Shown: piece after piece, positions 8,634-18,000 of the stretch | Numbering within the stretch: position 1 is the first letter of the stretch | Layout: each line of letters begins with the position of its first letter | Source: Fluviicola sp. | GTDB lineage: Bacteria > Bacteroidota > Bacteroidia > Flavobacteriales_D > Crocinitomicaceae | Length of the DNA: 34,395 nucleotides | NCBI GenBank assembly: GCA_002734085.1 | Contig: NVXV01000001.1 | Span: 39,584-73,978 of the forward strand | Reading direction: 5' to 3' | Made by a program: the position numbers and the translations under genes | The notes under the pieces: model-generated | Told to the model about the DNA's origin: nothing | Database searches by the model: none | Seen by the model: the letters and a program-made list of their open reading frames with translations, nothing else

Positions 8634-9230
8634 ATGAATAAATTAAAGTTCATTCAAGCAATTGGAGAAGCAGTTATACCACTTCTTGGTTTCTTTTATT
8701 TTGAATGGAACTTGTATTTCATAATTCTTTTTTACTTTATTGATTTAGTAACTACTGAAGTTTTTCTGCATTTAAAAGTAAATCAAATCCTGAAGTTTCA
8801 GTCCGTAAGAAGCTATCCTAAGAAATGGAAAGTCAATACCTTGGTTAATTCATTTCTTGTGTTAATCATATTAATAAGTACACATATTGTAATTGTTTTT
8901 CTATACCCAGAGATTTCTTTTAAACAGGAGTTTGTAGACTTTGTAATGTATGAAGAAGCTGGCATTCCAATACCTCAAGGGTTTATTTTGTTGCCGATTG
9001 TCGTTTTTGGAAATTATCAGCAATATAAAACGATGTTCTTAAGGCCGAAGCTGTATCAAAGACAAAGTTGGAGTTTCTTACTTTATTCAAGAAGAAGAGC
9101 ATTGATGATTACGCTAACAGGAACAATTATCTGTGTTATTACTAGCTCATTAGTTAATCTGCCGATTGTGGTTTATTTGTTGGGGATTGTTATAGTCAAG
9201 TTTGGCATTGATTATAAGTTTAGTCCTTAA
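8634..9230 (+). CDS. Multi-pass membrane protein of unknown function
   Basis: This 198-residue, strongly hydrophobic protein has about four or five membrane helices (roughly 10-48, 70-98, 115-135 and 155-195) separated by short basic loops. I do not recognise a named family with confidence. The N-terminal pattern (PLLGFFYFEWNLYFIILFYFIDL) resembles uncharacterised membrane proteins of the DUF6498 type, but that is only an impression. Its ATG immediately follows the TAA of the TPR lipoprotein gene, so the two are almost certainly translated from one message and may act together. It ends just before the GC-rich hairpin element and converges on the saccharopine-reductase-like gene. Confidence 0.75.
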   Translation: MNKLKFIQAIGEAVIPLLGFFYFEWNLYFIILFYFIDLVTTEVFLHLKVNQILKFQSVRSYPKKWKVNTLVNSFLVLIILISTHIVIVFLYPEISFKQEFVDFVMYEEAGIPIPQGFILLPIVVFGNYQQYKTMFLRPKLYQRQSWSFLLYSRRRALMITLTGTIICVITSSLVNLPIVVYLLGIVIVKFGIDYKFSP

Positions 9231-9320
9231 CTGTAGGGTGCTGAAGACGGGGAGAAATGCGACGTCTCTGAAGGGCATGAGAGAGTTAAGCACTGCGCCG
9301 TGACGCAGTGCTGGAAAGCT
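9231..9320. repeat. GC-rich intergenic element with hairpins (possible REP/MITE remnant and terminator)
   Basis: These 90 bases between convergent genes are about 57% G+C by hand count, far above the A/T-rich surroundings. They contain a perfect 9-bp hairpin (AGCACTGCG, 9289-9297, with CGCAGTGCT, 9304-9312, loop CCGTGA) and a weaker AGACG/CGTCT pair (9245-9249, 9263-9267) ending in GACGTCTCT. No T-run follows on either strand. It could be a degenerate mobile repeat or a structured RNA, and may also stop transcription from both sides. Confidence 0.55.
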
Positions 9321-10694
9321 TTAACTCCAAGATTCTTCAACATTATAAAGTCGGGGAGGATTTATTTCTCTTTCAATAAACTTAATTCCATAATCTTCTA
9401 GTTCATCTAAAATAGGATCGTAGACTTCTTTACTGGTTGGGATATGTACTCCTTTTAGCTGGATTGTACCGTTAAGAACAAGTTTCACACAGATACCTAA
9501 AGGCAGACCAACTGTATTACTCATAGAAGTAAAAGTTTGATCCTCACCAATATTTACCATTTCCGATGTTATTTCATGGAATTGATTACCCATTTTGTAT
9601 ACAAATTTATGATACATGGCGATCATATCCTTATCATCAGGCTTTAATGCCCATTTTTCTTCTAGAATTTTTTGTAGCATTTGGGCAGGTGTAGCGTTTT
9701 TCAGACCTATTTTTTCCTTACCGTCAAAAATTCCTAACCACACTAGTTTATCCCAAAGGGTGTCATCTAAGTCAATTTTTAAATAATGACGTAATTTCAA
9801 TTCAACTGAGTCATTTTCGTTATACGGTAAAAATGAATTAATGAAATCACGATTTGTCATGTGTTCACTACCTTCTAATGTATATGTATCATCTGTAGCA
9901 CCTAGTTGAACAAATACATCCCATGCGCGAGAAAAACCTTTACGCCTCAAGGTTCCTCGGTATATTGTTGGAATATCATCCAATCCATAAAGGGCTCTAT
10001 ACATCAAAGAATTTCTATTAGCATATCCTTCAAACAAGCCGTAGCCTTCAATATTTATAATTTCTGTTCTTCTAAACAATTTAGTGTAAGGAATATATTT
10101 GTACATCCCTTCTTGTATAAACTGTGCTGCACCACCTTGTCCGGCCAATACAACGTTTCTGGGATTCCACGTAAACTTGTAGTTCCATGGATTATCATCA
10201 CTTTCTGGAGCGACTAATCCGCCTGTAAATGATTCGAAGATATGCATTTTCCCTCCTTCTTCACGAACCTTGTCTATAACGCGCATTGCGCTCATGTGGT
10301 CTATCCCAGGATCAACACCAATTTCATTCATGATTACAATTCCTGCGTCCTCTGCTTTTTGATGCAACTCCTTCATTTGAGGAGATACGTAAGAGGGAGT
10401 TATTAAGTTTTTTTTCAATTCAATACAGTCTTCTGCTACATCAACATGATAACGAGCTGGAAGCATACTTATGACTAAATCAGCCCATTCCATTTCTGGT
10501 CTGCGTTCCTCTGATTTTAATGCATTAAATACAAGTGCTTCAGCATGTGAAGATCCATTGATTTTTTTCTCAATAACTTCTTTGTTTTGATCTACAATTC
10601 TTAAATGCCATTTATTCTCTTCAGCATTTTGTAAAAGGTAACGGATCAAAGACGATGATGAAAGACCTGCCCCTAGAATTAAAATATTTTTCAT
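9321..10694 (-). CDS. Saccharopine dehydrogenase/reductase family enzyme
   Basis: This 457-residue cytoplasmic oxidoreductase has an N-terminal Rossmann domain (ILILGAGLSSSSLIRYLL, glycine motif near residues 8-12) and the family block NEIGVDPGIDHMSAMRVID near 142-160. The rest is the C-terminal alpha/beta domain of LYS9-type saccharopine reductases. These enzymes interconvert saccharopine with aminoadipate semialdehyde plus glutamate, using NAD(P). In bacteria the family is mostly associated with lysine degradation, or with related reductive condensations such as carboxynorspermidine formation, so the exact substrate is not settled by sequence. The gene stands alone, convergent with the membrane protein gene and divergent from the M48-like gene across 227 bases. 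I found no clear -7 box upstream. Confidence 0.85.
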   Translation of the reverse strand: MKNILILGAGLSSSSLIRYLLQNAEENKWHLRIVDQNKEVIEKKINGSSHAEALVFNALKSEERRPEMEWADLVISMLPARYHVDVAEDCIELKKNLITPSYVSPQMKELHQKAEDAGIVIMNEIGVDPGIDHMSAMRVIDKVREEGGKMHIFESFTGGLVAPESDDNPWNYKFTWNPRNVVLAGQGGAAQFIQEGMYKYIPYTKLFRRTEIINIEGYGLFEGYANRNSLMYRALYGLDDIPTIYRGTLRRKGFSRAWDVFVQLGATDDTYTLEGSEHMTNRDFINSFLPYNENDSVELKLRHYLKIDLDDTLWDKLVWLGIFDGKEKIGLKNATPAQMLQKILEEKWALKPDDKDMIAMYHKFVYKMGNQFHEITSEMVNIGEDQTFTSMSNTVGLPLGICVKLVLNGTIQLKGVHIPTSKEVYDPILDELEDYGIKFIEREINPPRLYNVEESWS

Positions 10695-10764
10695 TGCGGT
10701 TTATTTGTTTGATTTATCATATGTGAAATACTAACAAGTTCACTCGAATCATTGGAAATTTATT

Positions 10765-10792
10765 TTTCACAAAATAATCAAAAATTGTGAAA
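10765..10792. promoter_or_regulatory. Inverted repeat TTTCACAA-N12-TTGTGAAA, possible operator
   Basis: A perfect 8-base inverted repeat (10765-10772 and 10785-10792) lies in the divergent region between the saccharopine-reductase-like gene and the M48-like gene. An extra TGTGAAA half-site occurs at 10722-10728, nearer the minus-strand gene. The arrangement suggests binding of a dimeric regulator, but no regulator gene is nearby. Confidence 0.35.
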
Positions 10793-10866
10793 CAATGCAA
10801 GTAGAATAGACCCTTTCTTTCAAGAATTTTTAAGCAAAAGCATATATCTGAATAAAATATATTCTT

Positions 10867-10874
10867 TAACTTTG
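10867..10874 (+). promoter_or_regulatory. -7 box (TAACTTTG) upstream of the M48-like gene
   Basis: This perfect TAnnTTTG match lies 47 bases before the ATG at 10922. I see no TTG at the expected upstream spacing. Confidence 0.4.
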
Positions 10875-10921
10875 ATTTCTAATTTCTAATAGATAAATCA
10901 ATCTAGTTTAAATCATTTTTA

Positions 10922-12928
10922 ATGCGTCTTTTAATTTTTACTTTAATCGTTTGTAGTCAGTCCTTAGGTCAAGTTCATAATAGTATTTCTTCATTACTTG
11001 TTTCAAAAGGTAACCCGCCTGAGTTTTTAACCGAATACAGTTCACGTTTCTATATTCCTCAAAGCGAGCTTTGGATAAAAGGAATTAAAAACGACAAAAA
11101 AATGTTTTACCTGGATCAGGTTTATGCTTCAAAAATGGTTGTTTTTGGAGATCCCGTATCACAATATTGTACAGAGTTAATAAAGGAAATTACACCCCAT
11201 CAATATTCCGTTTTCCTAGTAAGAAGTGACGTCGTTGCTACATTTTCAGATTCCTCAAGCATATTCATTACATCTGGTCTAATTAGTCGGTTAAGTAATG
11301 AAGCCCAATTGGTGTTTTTTCTTTCGAGGGAAATTGAAGTTATCAAGGGGGGTTATGTTCCATTTTTTGAAAAAACAGAAAGTAAGACTTCTTTAAATAA
11401 TGCTATAACTGAATTATCTACTTATTCAGAAGAAGTAGATATTAAATTAGATAAAAAATCATTTGAGACTATAAAAAGTAAAGGGCTACATAGTAACAAA
11501 GAATTAATTAGTGCATTTGATGTATTAAAGTTTCAAAACAGACCTTTTTACGAATATAATTTCGATATAAAATACTTTAACAGCCAGTACTCATATATAC
11601 CAGAATCAAAGTTTTTTTTAATACATAAACCCAATCCTGAATATTATAATTATAAAAAGGAATTTCCACAACTTGCGAAGAGGATAAGCAACTTCGAGAG
11701 CTCAAATGAACCTTCTACAAGTTTTACCCTTCTCAATAGCAAGAAGAATTTTGAGCACATAGTAAATATTAGCCGCCACGAATCTGTGGTTATTAATATT
11801 CTGAAAGCTCGCTTTGTAGAAGCAATCTATGAAATTTACATGCTTGAAAAACTTGGTCATAACTCGCCTTTTTTAGGAAAATTAAAAGCTTCTGCGTGGT
11901 GGGGTTTTGTCAACCAATACACAGGAAATATTGAATTGAAAAACTATACTCCTTATGAAGTGTCAGACAGCAAAGGAGCCGTATTTATGCGTTTTCTTCG
12001 TATGCAGACAACAACAGCAAAAATCACTCTTGGATTGCGAACATTAAAAGATCTTCAAACTCAATATCCGGAGGATAGAGCTATTTCAAGGATGTTTGAT
12101 GATTTAATTTTAATATCTGCAGAATCTGTCGAATTTGAACTGGAATCATTTTACAAGACAGATCTAGTTTCATCAATTGAACAGTTTCGTTTAAAGGACT
12201 CTATTAAGTTAGATAATGATAATCTATTAGATGTAGACACACAGATAATTAATGCGAAAGGTGTAGACTCAGTAAATTATCATTTTTTCATGATTTCCGA
12301 TTTAATGAAAAGCAGTTCTTTCATTGAGAAATATAATTCATTCAAGACCGCTGAAAAAAGTAATGCAAAAACATCTCCTACCTCAGTTTCAATAACTGAA
12401 TTTGGTCTTGTCAATTATAAGAGTAATAAAATCAAACATGTCAATGATTATAATGAAATTGTTGAGGGAGCTTATAAAGTTGCAAACAGCAAAACAGAGA
12501 TTCAGGTATCACAATATAAGGCGGCAGAACAGTACAATCTAAATTATTTAATAAACTCCGTTTACATTCAAAATTATCATTACAGTAATTACAAGAAAGT
12601 TATGCACTCTCCTTTTTCCGAAGAGATTTCCAATTTATTAAATACCTGTGATACTGAAGTGGTGGGGGTTTGTATTTTCGAACAATCTTATGAGCCAAAA
12701 TATAGGCCTTTTCATTTGCTTGGATTATTAGGGATAACCCTACCCTATATCATACCAGAATTTTTCTTTTCTGGAAACAAAACTATTTACTCTTCTCTAT
12801 ATTTTAATGTTGTTAATGGAACAACTGAAGGTCTTATCTACAATCAATTTAATGATCCTTTCAATAAGCGTATCATCCAAGACTTATTCCTTAAATCATT
12901 ATTAAACACTTTTCCAAAACATGACTAA
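10922..12928 (+). CDS. Secreted protein with degenerate M48-peptidase-like domain
   Basis: This 668-residue exported protein has an N-terminal signal peptide (about 1-16, ending SLGQ). Residues about 96-142 follow the core of M48 peptidases: a strand (VFLVRSDVVATF), then SSSIFITSGLISRLSNEAQL, then a helix where the zinc motif HExxH should be. Here that motif reads REIEV (136-140): the glutamate is kept but both histidines are gone. On this evidence it is probably a catalytically dead homologue. The remaining 500 or so residues are polar, partly helical and unrecognised. The last 8 bases overlap the start of the barrel gene, implying coupled translation and a joint envelope role. An unrelated fold with chance similarity remains possible. 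Confidence 0.6.
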   Translation: MRLLIFTLIVCSQSLGQVHNSISSLLVSKGNPPEFLTEYSSRFYIPQSELWIKGIKNDKKMFYLDQVYASKMVVFGDPVSQYCTELIKEITPHQYSVFLVRSDVVATFSDSSSIFITSGLISRLSNEAQLVFFLSREIEVIKGGYVPFFEKTESKTSLNNAITELSTYSEEVDIKLDKKSFETIKSKGLHSNKELISAFDVLKFQNRPFYEYNFDIKYFNSQYSYIPESKFFLIHKPNPEYYNYKKEFPQLAKRISNFESSNEPSTSFTLLNSKKNFEHIVNISRHESVVINILKARFVEAIYEIYMLEKLGHNSPFLGKLKASAWWGFVNQYTGNIELKNYTPYEVSDSKGAVFMRFLRMQTTTAKITLGLRTLKDLQTQYPEDRAISRMFDDLILISAESVEFELESFYKTDLVSSIEQFRLKDSIKLDNDNLLDVDTQIINAKGVDSVNYHFFMISDLMKSSSFIEKYNSFKTAEKSNAKTSPTSVSITEFGLVNYKSNKIKHVNDYNEIVEGAYKVANSKTEIQVSQYKAAEQYNLNYLINSVYIQNYHYSNYKKVMHSPFSEEISNLLNTCDTEVVGVCIFEQSYEPKYRPFHLLGLLGITLPYIIPEFFFSGNKTIYSSLYFNVVNGTTEGLIYNQFNDPFNKRIIQDLFLKSLLNTFPKHD

Positions 12929-13730
12929 ATCACTATTAATTTACTTTGTAATCTTATCCTCAACCTCCTCTGCATTGGCTCAAAAAGGTTATATGGATCA
13001 TAAAAATTATTTTGATTTCAGCGCCTTCGGTAATGTACCGCTAGCGTCAGGCTCGTTCAATCAAACCGAATTTAAACCGAGTGGTGATAAAATGATAAAA
13101 TCTAGAGATTGGCTTGATTATGGTGCTTCTTTCAGTTATTACAGAGCAATGTCTAAATCGTTTAGTATGGGACTTATGTCTTCCTTTAAACACTATGAAT
13201 TATCTTTGCCTTCAAACTATACGTCTATCTATTCTTCACAGCACAACAGTTCTGTAGACACGACTTTAATACGATTTGAGTCATTAAGATATAGAAACTA
13301 CTACTTCGGCCCAACTTTTGAGTTTGCAAGCAAAAATGGCTCTTCTGGAATAGGCTTTACTTATGATTTATCTGTTGGTGCATCTATCTCTGTATTTAGA
13401 GATGGGGCTTACGGTTACTCTTTGAATGAATTTTCATTATCCGACAATGATGAAAATTGGACCAATTTGGATTACTATGAAACAGGGTTTGACTGGAAGA
13501 GTATTTACGGAGTATTTCTCCAAACAGGATTTAAAATAAGATATCCTTTTTCAGATTTCATGTCTTTTTATACGGGTTTTAGGTACACATTATTAGTTAA
13601 TTATAAACCAAAATCATTCATAGATAATGCCGATAAAAATATATTTAATGCGGAGGATGTATATTTTCAAATTCAAAGAGAAAATTTCTTTACGACTACA
13701 TTAGATTTTGGTCTTACATTTTACTTATAA
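12921..13730 (+). CDS. Probable outer-membrane beta-barrel protein
   Basis: The 269-residue product has a cleavable signal peptide (about 1-20, ending ALAQ) followed by alternating aromatic/polar segments typical of small outer-membrane barrels (GASFSYYRAMSK, YYFGPTFEF, TGFRYTLLVNY). It ends in FFTTTLDFGLTFYL, an aromatic beta-signal-like terminus. No family can be named. It overlaps the 3' end of the M48-like gene by 8 bases, so the pair forms an operon. It converges on the imelysin-family gene, with only 24 bases between the stops. Whether it is a channel, receptor or assembly factor cannot be told from the sequence. Confidence 0.75.
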   Translation: MTKSLLIYFVILSSTSSALAQKGYMDHKNYFDFSAFGNVPLASGSFNQTEFKPSGDKMIKSRDWLDYGASFSYYRAMSKSFSMGLMSSFKHYELSLPSNYTSIYSSQHNSSVDTTLIRFESLRYRNYYFGPTFEFASKNGSSGIGFTYDLSVGASISVFRDGAYGYSLNEFSLSDNDENWTNLDYYETGFDWKSIYGVFLQTGFKIRYPFSDFMSFYTGFRYTLLVNYKPKSFIDNADKNIFNAEDVYFQIQRENFFTTTLDFGLTFYL

Positions 13731-13754
13731 GAAAAACCAAGTTGAAGATTAAAG

Positions 13755-14891
13755 TTATAAATTGAAATAATTCTCTTTTAAGGTACTTAAAACAGATTTA
13801 ATATTATTTAATTCGCTCACCACTGTACTCAACTTTTCACTCATAGAAGTATTTTGGATAGCATTCTCGAATGAAATAGTTATTTGACTTAAGGATGCAT
13901 CTATCCTGTCTAAAGAATTCAAAATGTTCTGTGCCGACTCATTATCAACCTCTGAAATAAAATCTATCATAAAATACCCGTCAGTTTCAGATTCAATAAA
14001 TAATTCTGATCCATCCAACGCATACTTAAGTCCTTGCACCTTGGATTTAATATTTGCCAATGTATTGTCAGAAAAATTGCTCAATTCTTCAAAAGGGTCT
14101 TGACTATTTAAAGGTTTTAAAATTGTCTTATCAATTAAATCTTCTTGAATAAAACGATTATATCCTTCAAGGATATATGTAAAAGATTCATCCGCATCTG
14201 ACTTTAGAAAATTCTTTTTGTAAGAAGAGCTAACATTTAAGTCATTAACTATTAGTTTGAGATAGCTTGAAGCATCAAGCAAGTAATTCATTCTTCTTTG
14301 ATTTTCAGAGTTTGTCTGCAGATAATCTGAATTGTCTCGAATGCCGGTTGAACTAAGAGATAAATCCTCCCCCCATAATAAAAACTCGAGAACATGAAAC
14401 CCTAATGAAGCATTTTTTTCATCTCCTAATTGGTGCCACGAAATCATTCCAACTTGATTGATATTTGGATAATTAACTGGATCCTTTATTATACCTCCGT
14501 TTGGTTGATTGACAGTGTAGTCAACGTATCCATAATTTATTCCCGATAAATCAAAGTAGCTTTGGTTTTCATCGAAACCAATATTAAACTCACTATCAAT
14601 GTAACGATATGGAGTTAGTAGGAGAAATTGATTATACCAGATTTTCCATGTGCTTTGGCAATCTTCAAGAGCGTATTGAGCTGGAAGATTACTAAAAAAA
14701 CTAACTTTATTCATATAGGCACCACCTGAAGAGTTAATTATTGCAAGTAATTCTCTTTGAGTTTCAATAAATGAATACTTTAATTTTGATTTTTGGTAGG
14801 TGAGATTAGACTCAATATTCTTCTCACACCCCAGAAGGAGTAAAAAAAACAAAACAGATAATAGGTTTTTAGGTAGCTTCATTTTTAACAT
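13755..14891 (-). CDS. Imelysin-family (M75-like) lipoprotein
   Basis: This 378-residue lipoprotein has a hydrophobic signal ending LLLLGC (acylated C22) and the imelysin hallmark GxHxxE (G164, H166, E169 in GFHVLEFLLWGEDLS), followed by a GIRDNSDY block. The imelysin fold is a helical bundle. Family members (IrpA, and EfeO C-terminal domains) are linked to iron uptake, and proteolytic activity is doubtful. The C-terminal half is helical and less conserved. A second in-frame ATG at 14882 (MKLPKN) would also give a good signal peptide. A well-formed promoter lies just upstream. Imelysin genes usually sit beside an outer-membrane or DUF4856/c-type-cytochrome partner. Here there is only the convergent barrel gene, so the gene appears isolated. 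Confidence 0.85.
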   Translation of the reverse strand: MLKMKLPKNLLSVLFFLLLLGCEKNIESNLTYQKSKLKYSFIETQRELLAIINSSGGAYMNKVSFFSNLPAQYALEDCQSTWKIWYNQFLLLTPYRYIDSEFNIGFDENQSYFDLSGINYGYVDYTVNQPNGGIIKDPVNYPNINQVGMISWHQLGDEKNASLGFHVLEFLLWGEDLSLSSTGIRDNSDYLQTNSENQRRMNYLLDASSYLKLIVNDLNVSSSYKKNFLKSDADESFTYILEGYNRFIQEDLIDKTILKPLNSQDPFEELSNFSDNTLANIKSKVQGLKYALDGSELFIESETDGYFMIDFISEVDNESAQNILNSLDRIDASLSQITISFENAIQNTSMSEKLSTVVSELNNIKSVLSTLKENYFNL

Positions 14892-14904
14892 CTTTAATGA
14901 CTAA

Positions 14905-14935
14905 CAAAATTAATAGTATATCGTACGAATTCAAA
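14905..14935 (-). promoter_or_regulatory. Predicted promoter of the imelysin-family gene
   Basis: On the minus strand a TTTG -33 box (14935-14932) is followed after 19 bases by a perfect TAATTTTG -7 box (14912-14905). This is the best full match to the Bacteroidota promoter consensus in the window. It lies 13 bases before the ATG at 14891 and 22 before the alternative at 14882. Confidence 0.65.
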
Positions 14936-14987
14936 TAAAAGCCACCAAAAATAAAAAAAGTATAACGCAAATTCAAAACGCTATTTC

Positions 14988-15023
14988 AAAAAAAAAAGAG
15001 GCTGTCCATTAAGAACAGCCTCT
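14988..15023 (-). terminator. Terminator of the large T9SS cargo gene
   Basis: Read on the minus strand, AGAGGCTGT (15023-15015) pairs perfectly with ACAGCCTCT (15005-14997) around a 9-base loop, followed by a run of ten T (14997-14988). It lies 29 bases past the stop codon of the 1469-residue gene. Confidence 0.9.
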
Positions 15024-15051
15024 CCAAGCCTAAGCTTATATTTTCGACTCA

Positions 15052-18000
15052 CTATTGAATCACAACTTTGAAAGTCTTTTGACCTTCTTCATTGTAAACT
15101 CTAAGTGTGTACATTCCTTTCACTAATTGACTAACATCAATTGAACCTTCTGTTGCATTAGCAAGTGCTTTTGCATCAGTAAGAACAACTCTACCATTCA
15201 TATCAAGGATCTCTACTCTTAAAGATTCTGAATTTGAAGGGTTCGCAATGTTAATCACGTCTGTTGCAGGGTTAGGGAATACTGTTAACTCATTGAGTTT
15301 TTCTTCTCCTAACGATAGATAATCACAATCTGGAGCTACAATCACTTCAACTAAAGCAGTATCTGCAGGACAAACACCATTAGAAGTAATGTAGTCAAAA
15401 TTGAAACTACCAGGTATTGATGATGCCACTGGCTGAGAACCTGCAATTGGGTTGTCAGATGGATCATACCAAGTACCTCCTAAGTCAACGTTTCCATTTA
15501 AACCATCAAACAAGTTTACAGGTTCATTTTGACAAACGTTAAGAGAACCATTTTGACCTGCCGATGATGGTGGGAAAACATTAATAGTAGCAAAAGCCGT
15601 ATCTTCCTCACAAGCACCTGGCACAATATAGTATGCCTGATAAGAATCAGTTGGTAATAATAATACATACAACATTGTATCATCAACTACTAAACCTTGG
15701 TCAAGTGGGAATTCCCATCGACCTCCAAGCGTTTGGTTAATCGTGATAACATCATTTAAATTAACTAATGTATCAAGACGACAAACATCTTCTGATCCAT
15801 CTGTACCTGCATCTCCTATACAAGGAAGTATTGAGAACTCATCTATTGCAAGATCTGAATTAAAGTCAGCTCCTTTTGTATTAAGGAATGCAATAGAAAC
15901 AATGTCATTCGCATAGGCAGAAAGTGATAATGAAGTGTCTAACCATGCATCTGCATTAGCTGTTTGTTGTTCACCATAAATGTTCCCAATTGTATTCCAA
16001 GTGGACCCATTGTCATTTGATGCATAAACAGTGAGAGAATCAATGTCTTCTCCATACATGTGATATGAGAAAGTTAAATATGGATCGGTTACTGTTGATA
16101 AATCTACTCGTTCAGAGTAAACATAGGCACTATCACCTGTAGATCCATTAGATCCTTCTGTGAATAAGTAGTTTCCACTTCCAGAAACATCTGAACTTGG
16201 TCCAGTAGAACCTGAACCTGTTGTACCTGTTCTTACTCCCCAGAAAAAGTCTCCTGTACCTGGGTTTCTATCCCAACATCTGCTCAATGTATCTCCTGTG
16301 TTTCCAAATCCAGTACCTGAAACCCAAGTAGATGGATTATCAAAATTCTCAATCATTGGAGCTAAAGTTACACTACAGTCAGTAATGAAAGAAGTTGATC
16401 CCCATTCATTGGTAGTACCTGATCCACAATCTGCAGACACATAAACATCGTATTCAGTATTAGACATCAAGCCTGTAATGATTGCAAAAGTATCAGATAC
16501 TGATGTTGAACCAATTTCAGCACCTGTTCCTGGCGTAAATCCAGGAGCACCCCATTCAACAATCCACTGTGTTTCAGAAGCACCAGGATTCCATCCTACT
16601 TCACCTCCTTGATCAGTAGTATAGTTCACCATTACATCTTGAGGTCCAGGAACATCAGTTACAGTAAAGTTGTAAGACACACTCTGGTCACCGTTATCAT
16701 CCTCGACAATAACTGAATACTGTCCCGGTAAAAGATCCGTTGGGATTGATCCGAAAGCACCTCCATCAACTGAATAAGAGAAAGGAGTAGCACCACAAAG
16801 TGTATCTGTTACCACAAATGAACCAGTAGCTGATCCATTACAAGTAGTTTCCAAACCTTCAATTATAACATTTAAAGGAGAAACCACCACTTGAACTAAA
16901 GTACCAGTATCACTATAACACCCATTCAAGTATGAGTAAGCATAGAAGTCATATGTCCCATTAACTGCAGAAGGCATTACACCTGTACCAACAGTTTCAA
17001 ATGGATTTCCTGTTCCTTGTGAGTTAGTAGCAGTTGACGTATCAAACCACTCAACAACTGTTGAGGCAGCAGCTACATAATGAATTGTACCATTAAATGC
17101 GCGACCTGCTATACCTCCTGAAAAAGAAGAACAATGTCCAGCACCAACAGTTAGTGTTAAGTCTGGTGAAGAATATAATGTTCCAACAGGCTCATTTGTG
17201 TACTGTGCGTCGTACTCAACATAAACTCCATATGTAGTTCCGTTTGGAATAACAAAGTCATCAATGTCAACCATTGTTGGCGCACCTGCCGTCCCATTAA
17301 TTGGATAAGATCCAATAAGCGTCCAGTCACCTGGCGCATTCTCACTACCAGCGTAACCACCAGTTGTTTTAATATAAACAGTAACATTTTGACTACTCGT
17401 AGCATTTGGATATACTGTAATATCTGTAACAGTAACTTCGTTCGTATTTGTAGTCAAATCGAACATGTTTCCACTACCACAACCGTTTCCACCAGCTGAA
17501 GTCGTTGGTAAAGAATCTGCTGTTGCTGGTCCTAAAACCTCAACTTCGACAGATGCATCACCTGTACATGCTGGAAATTCTTCCTGAATATATTGAGGCG
17601 AACCAGGGATAACCGTACCCATAGTGTCAACTTCCACCGTGTAAGTTGGACTTTGATCACCGTTATCATCTTGTACAATAACGTTATACGTTCCTGCCGA
17701 TAAACCTGTTAAGTCATTAGAAAATGAGCTTCCGCCATCAATAGAAAACTGAAAAGGAGCAACTCCACAATTAACGTTATCAATAACAATTTCTCCATCT
17801 TGATAATCAGTACAAGACTCATCAATTGCTAATAAATCAACATCTACAGAAGAGACAATAACAGTTACAAGTACACGATTACTTACACAGCCATTTGATT
17901 GCTCTACATAAAACTCATAAGTTCCAGTTGTAGCAGAGGGCATTACCGAGGTACCAACAGCCTCTAAAGTATTACCTGAGCCAAGTAGATTACCACCTGA

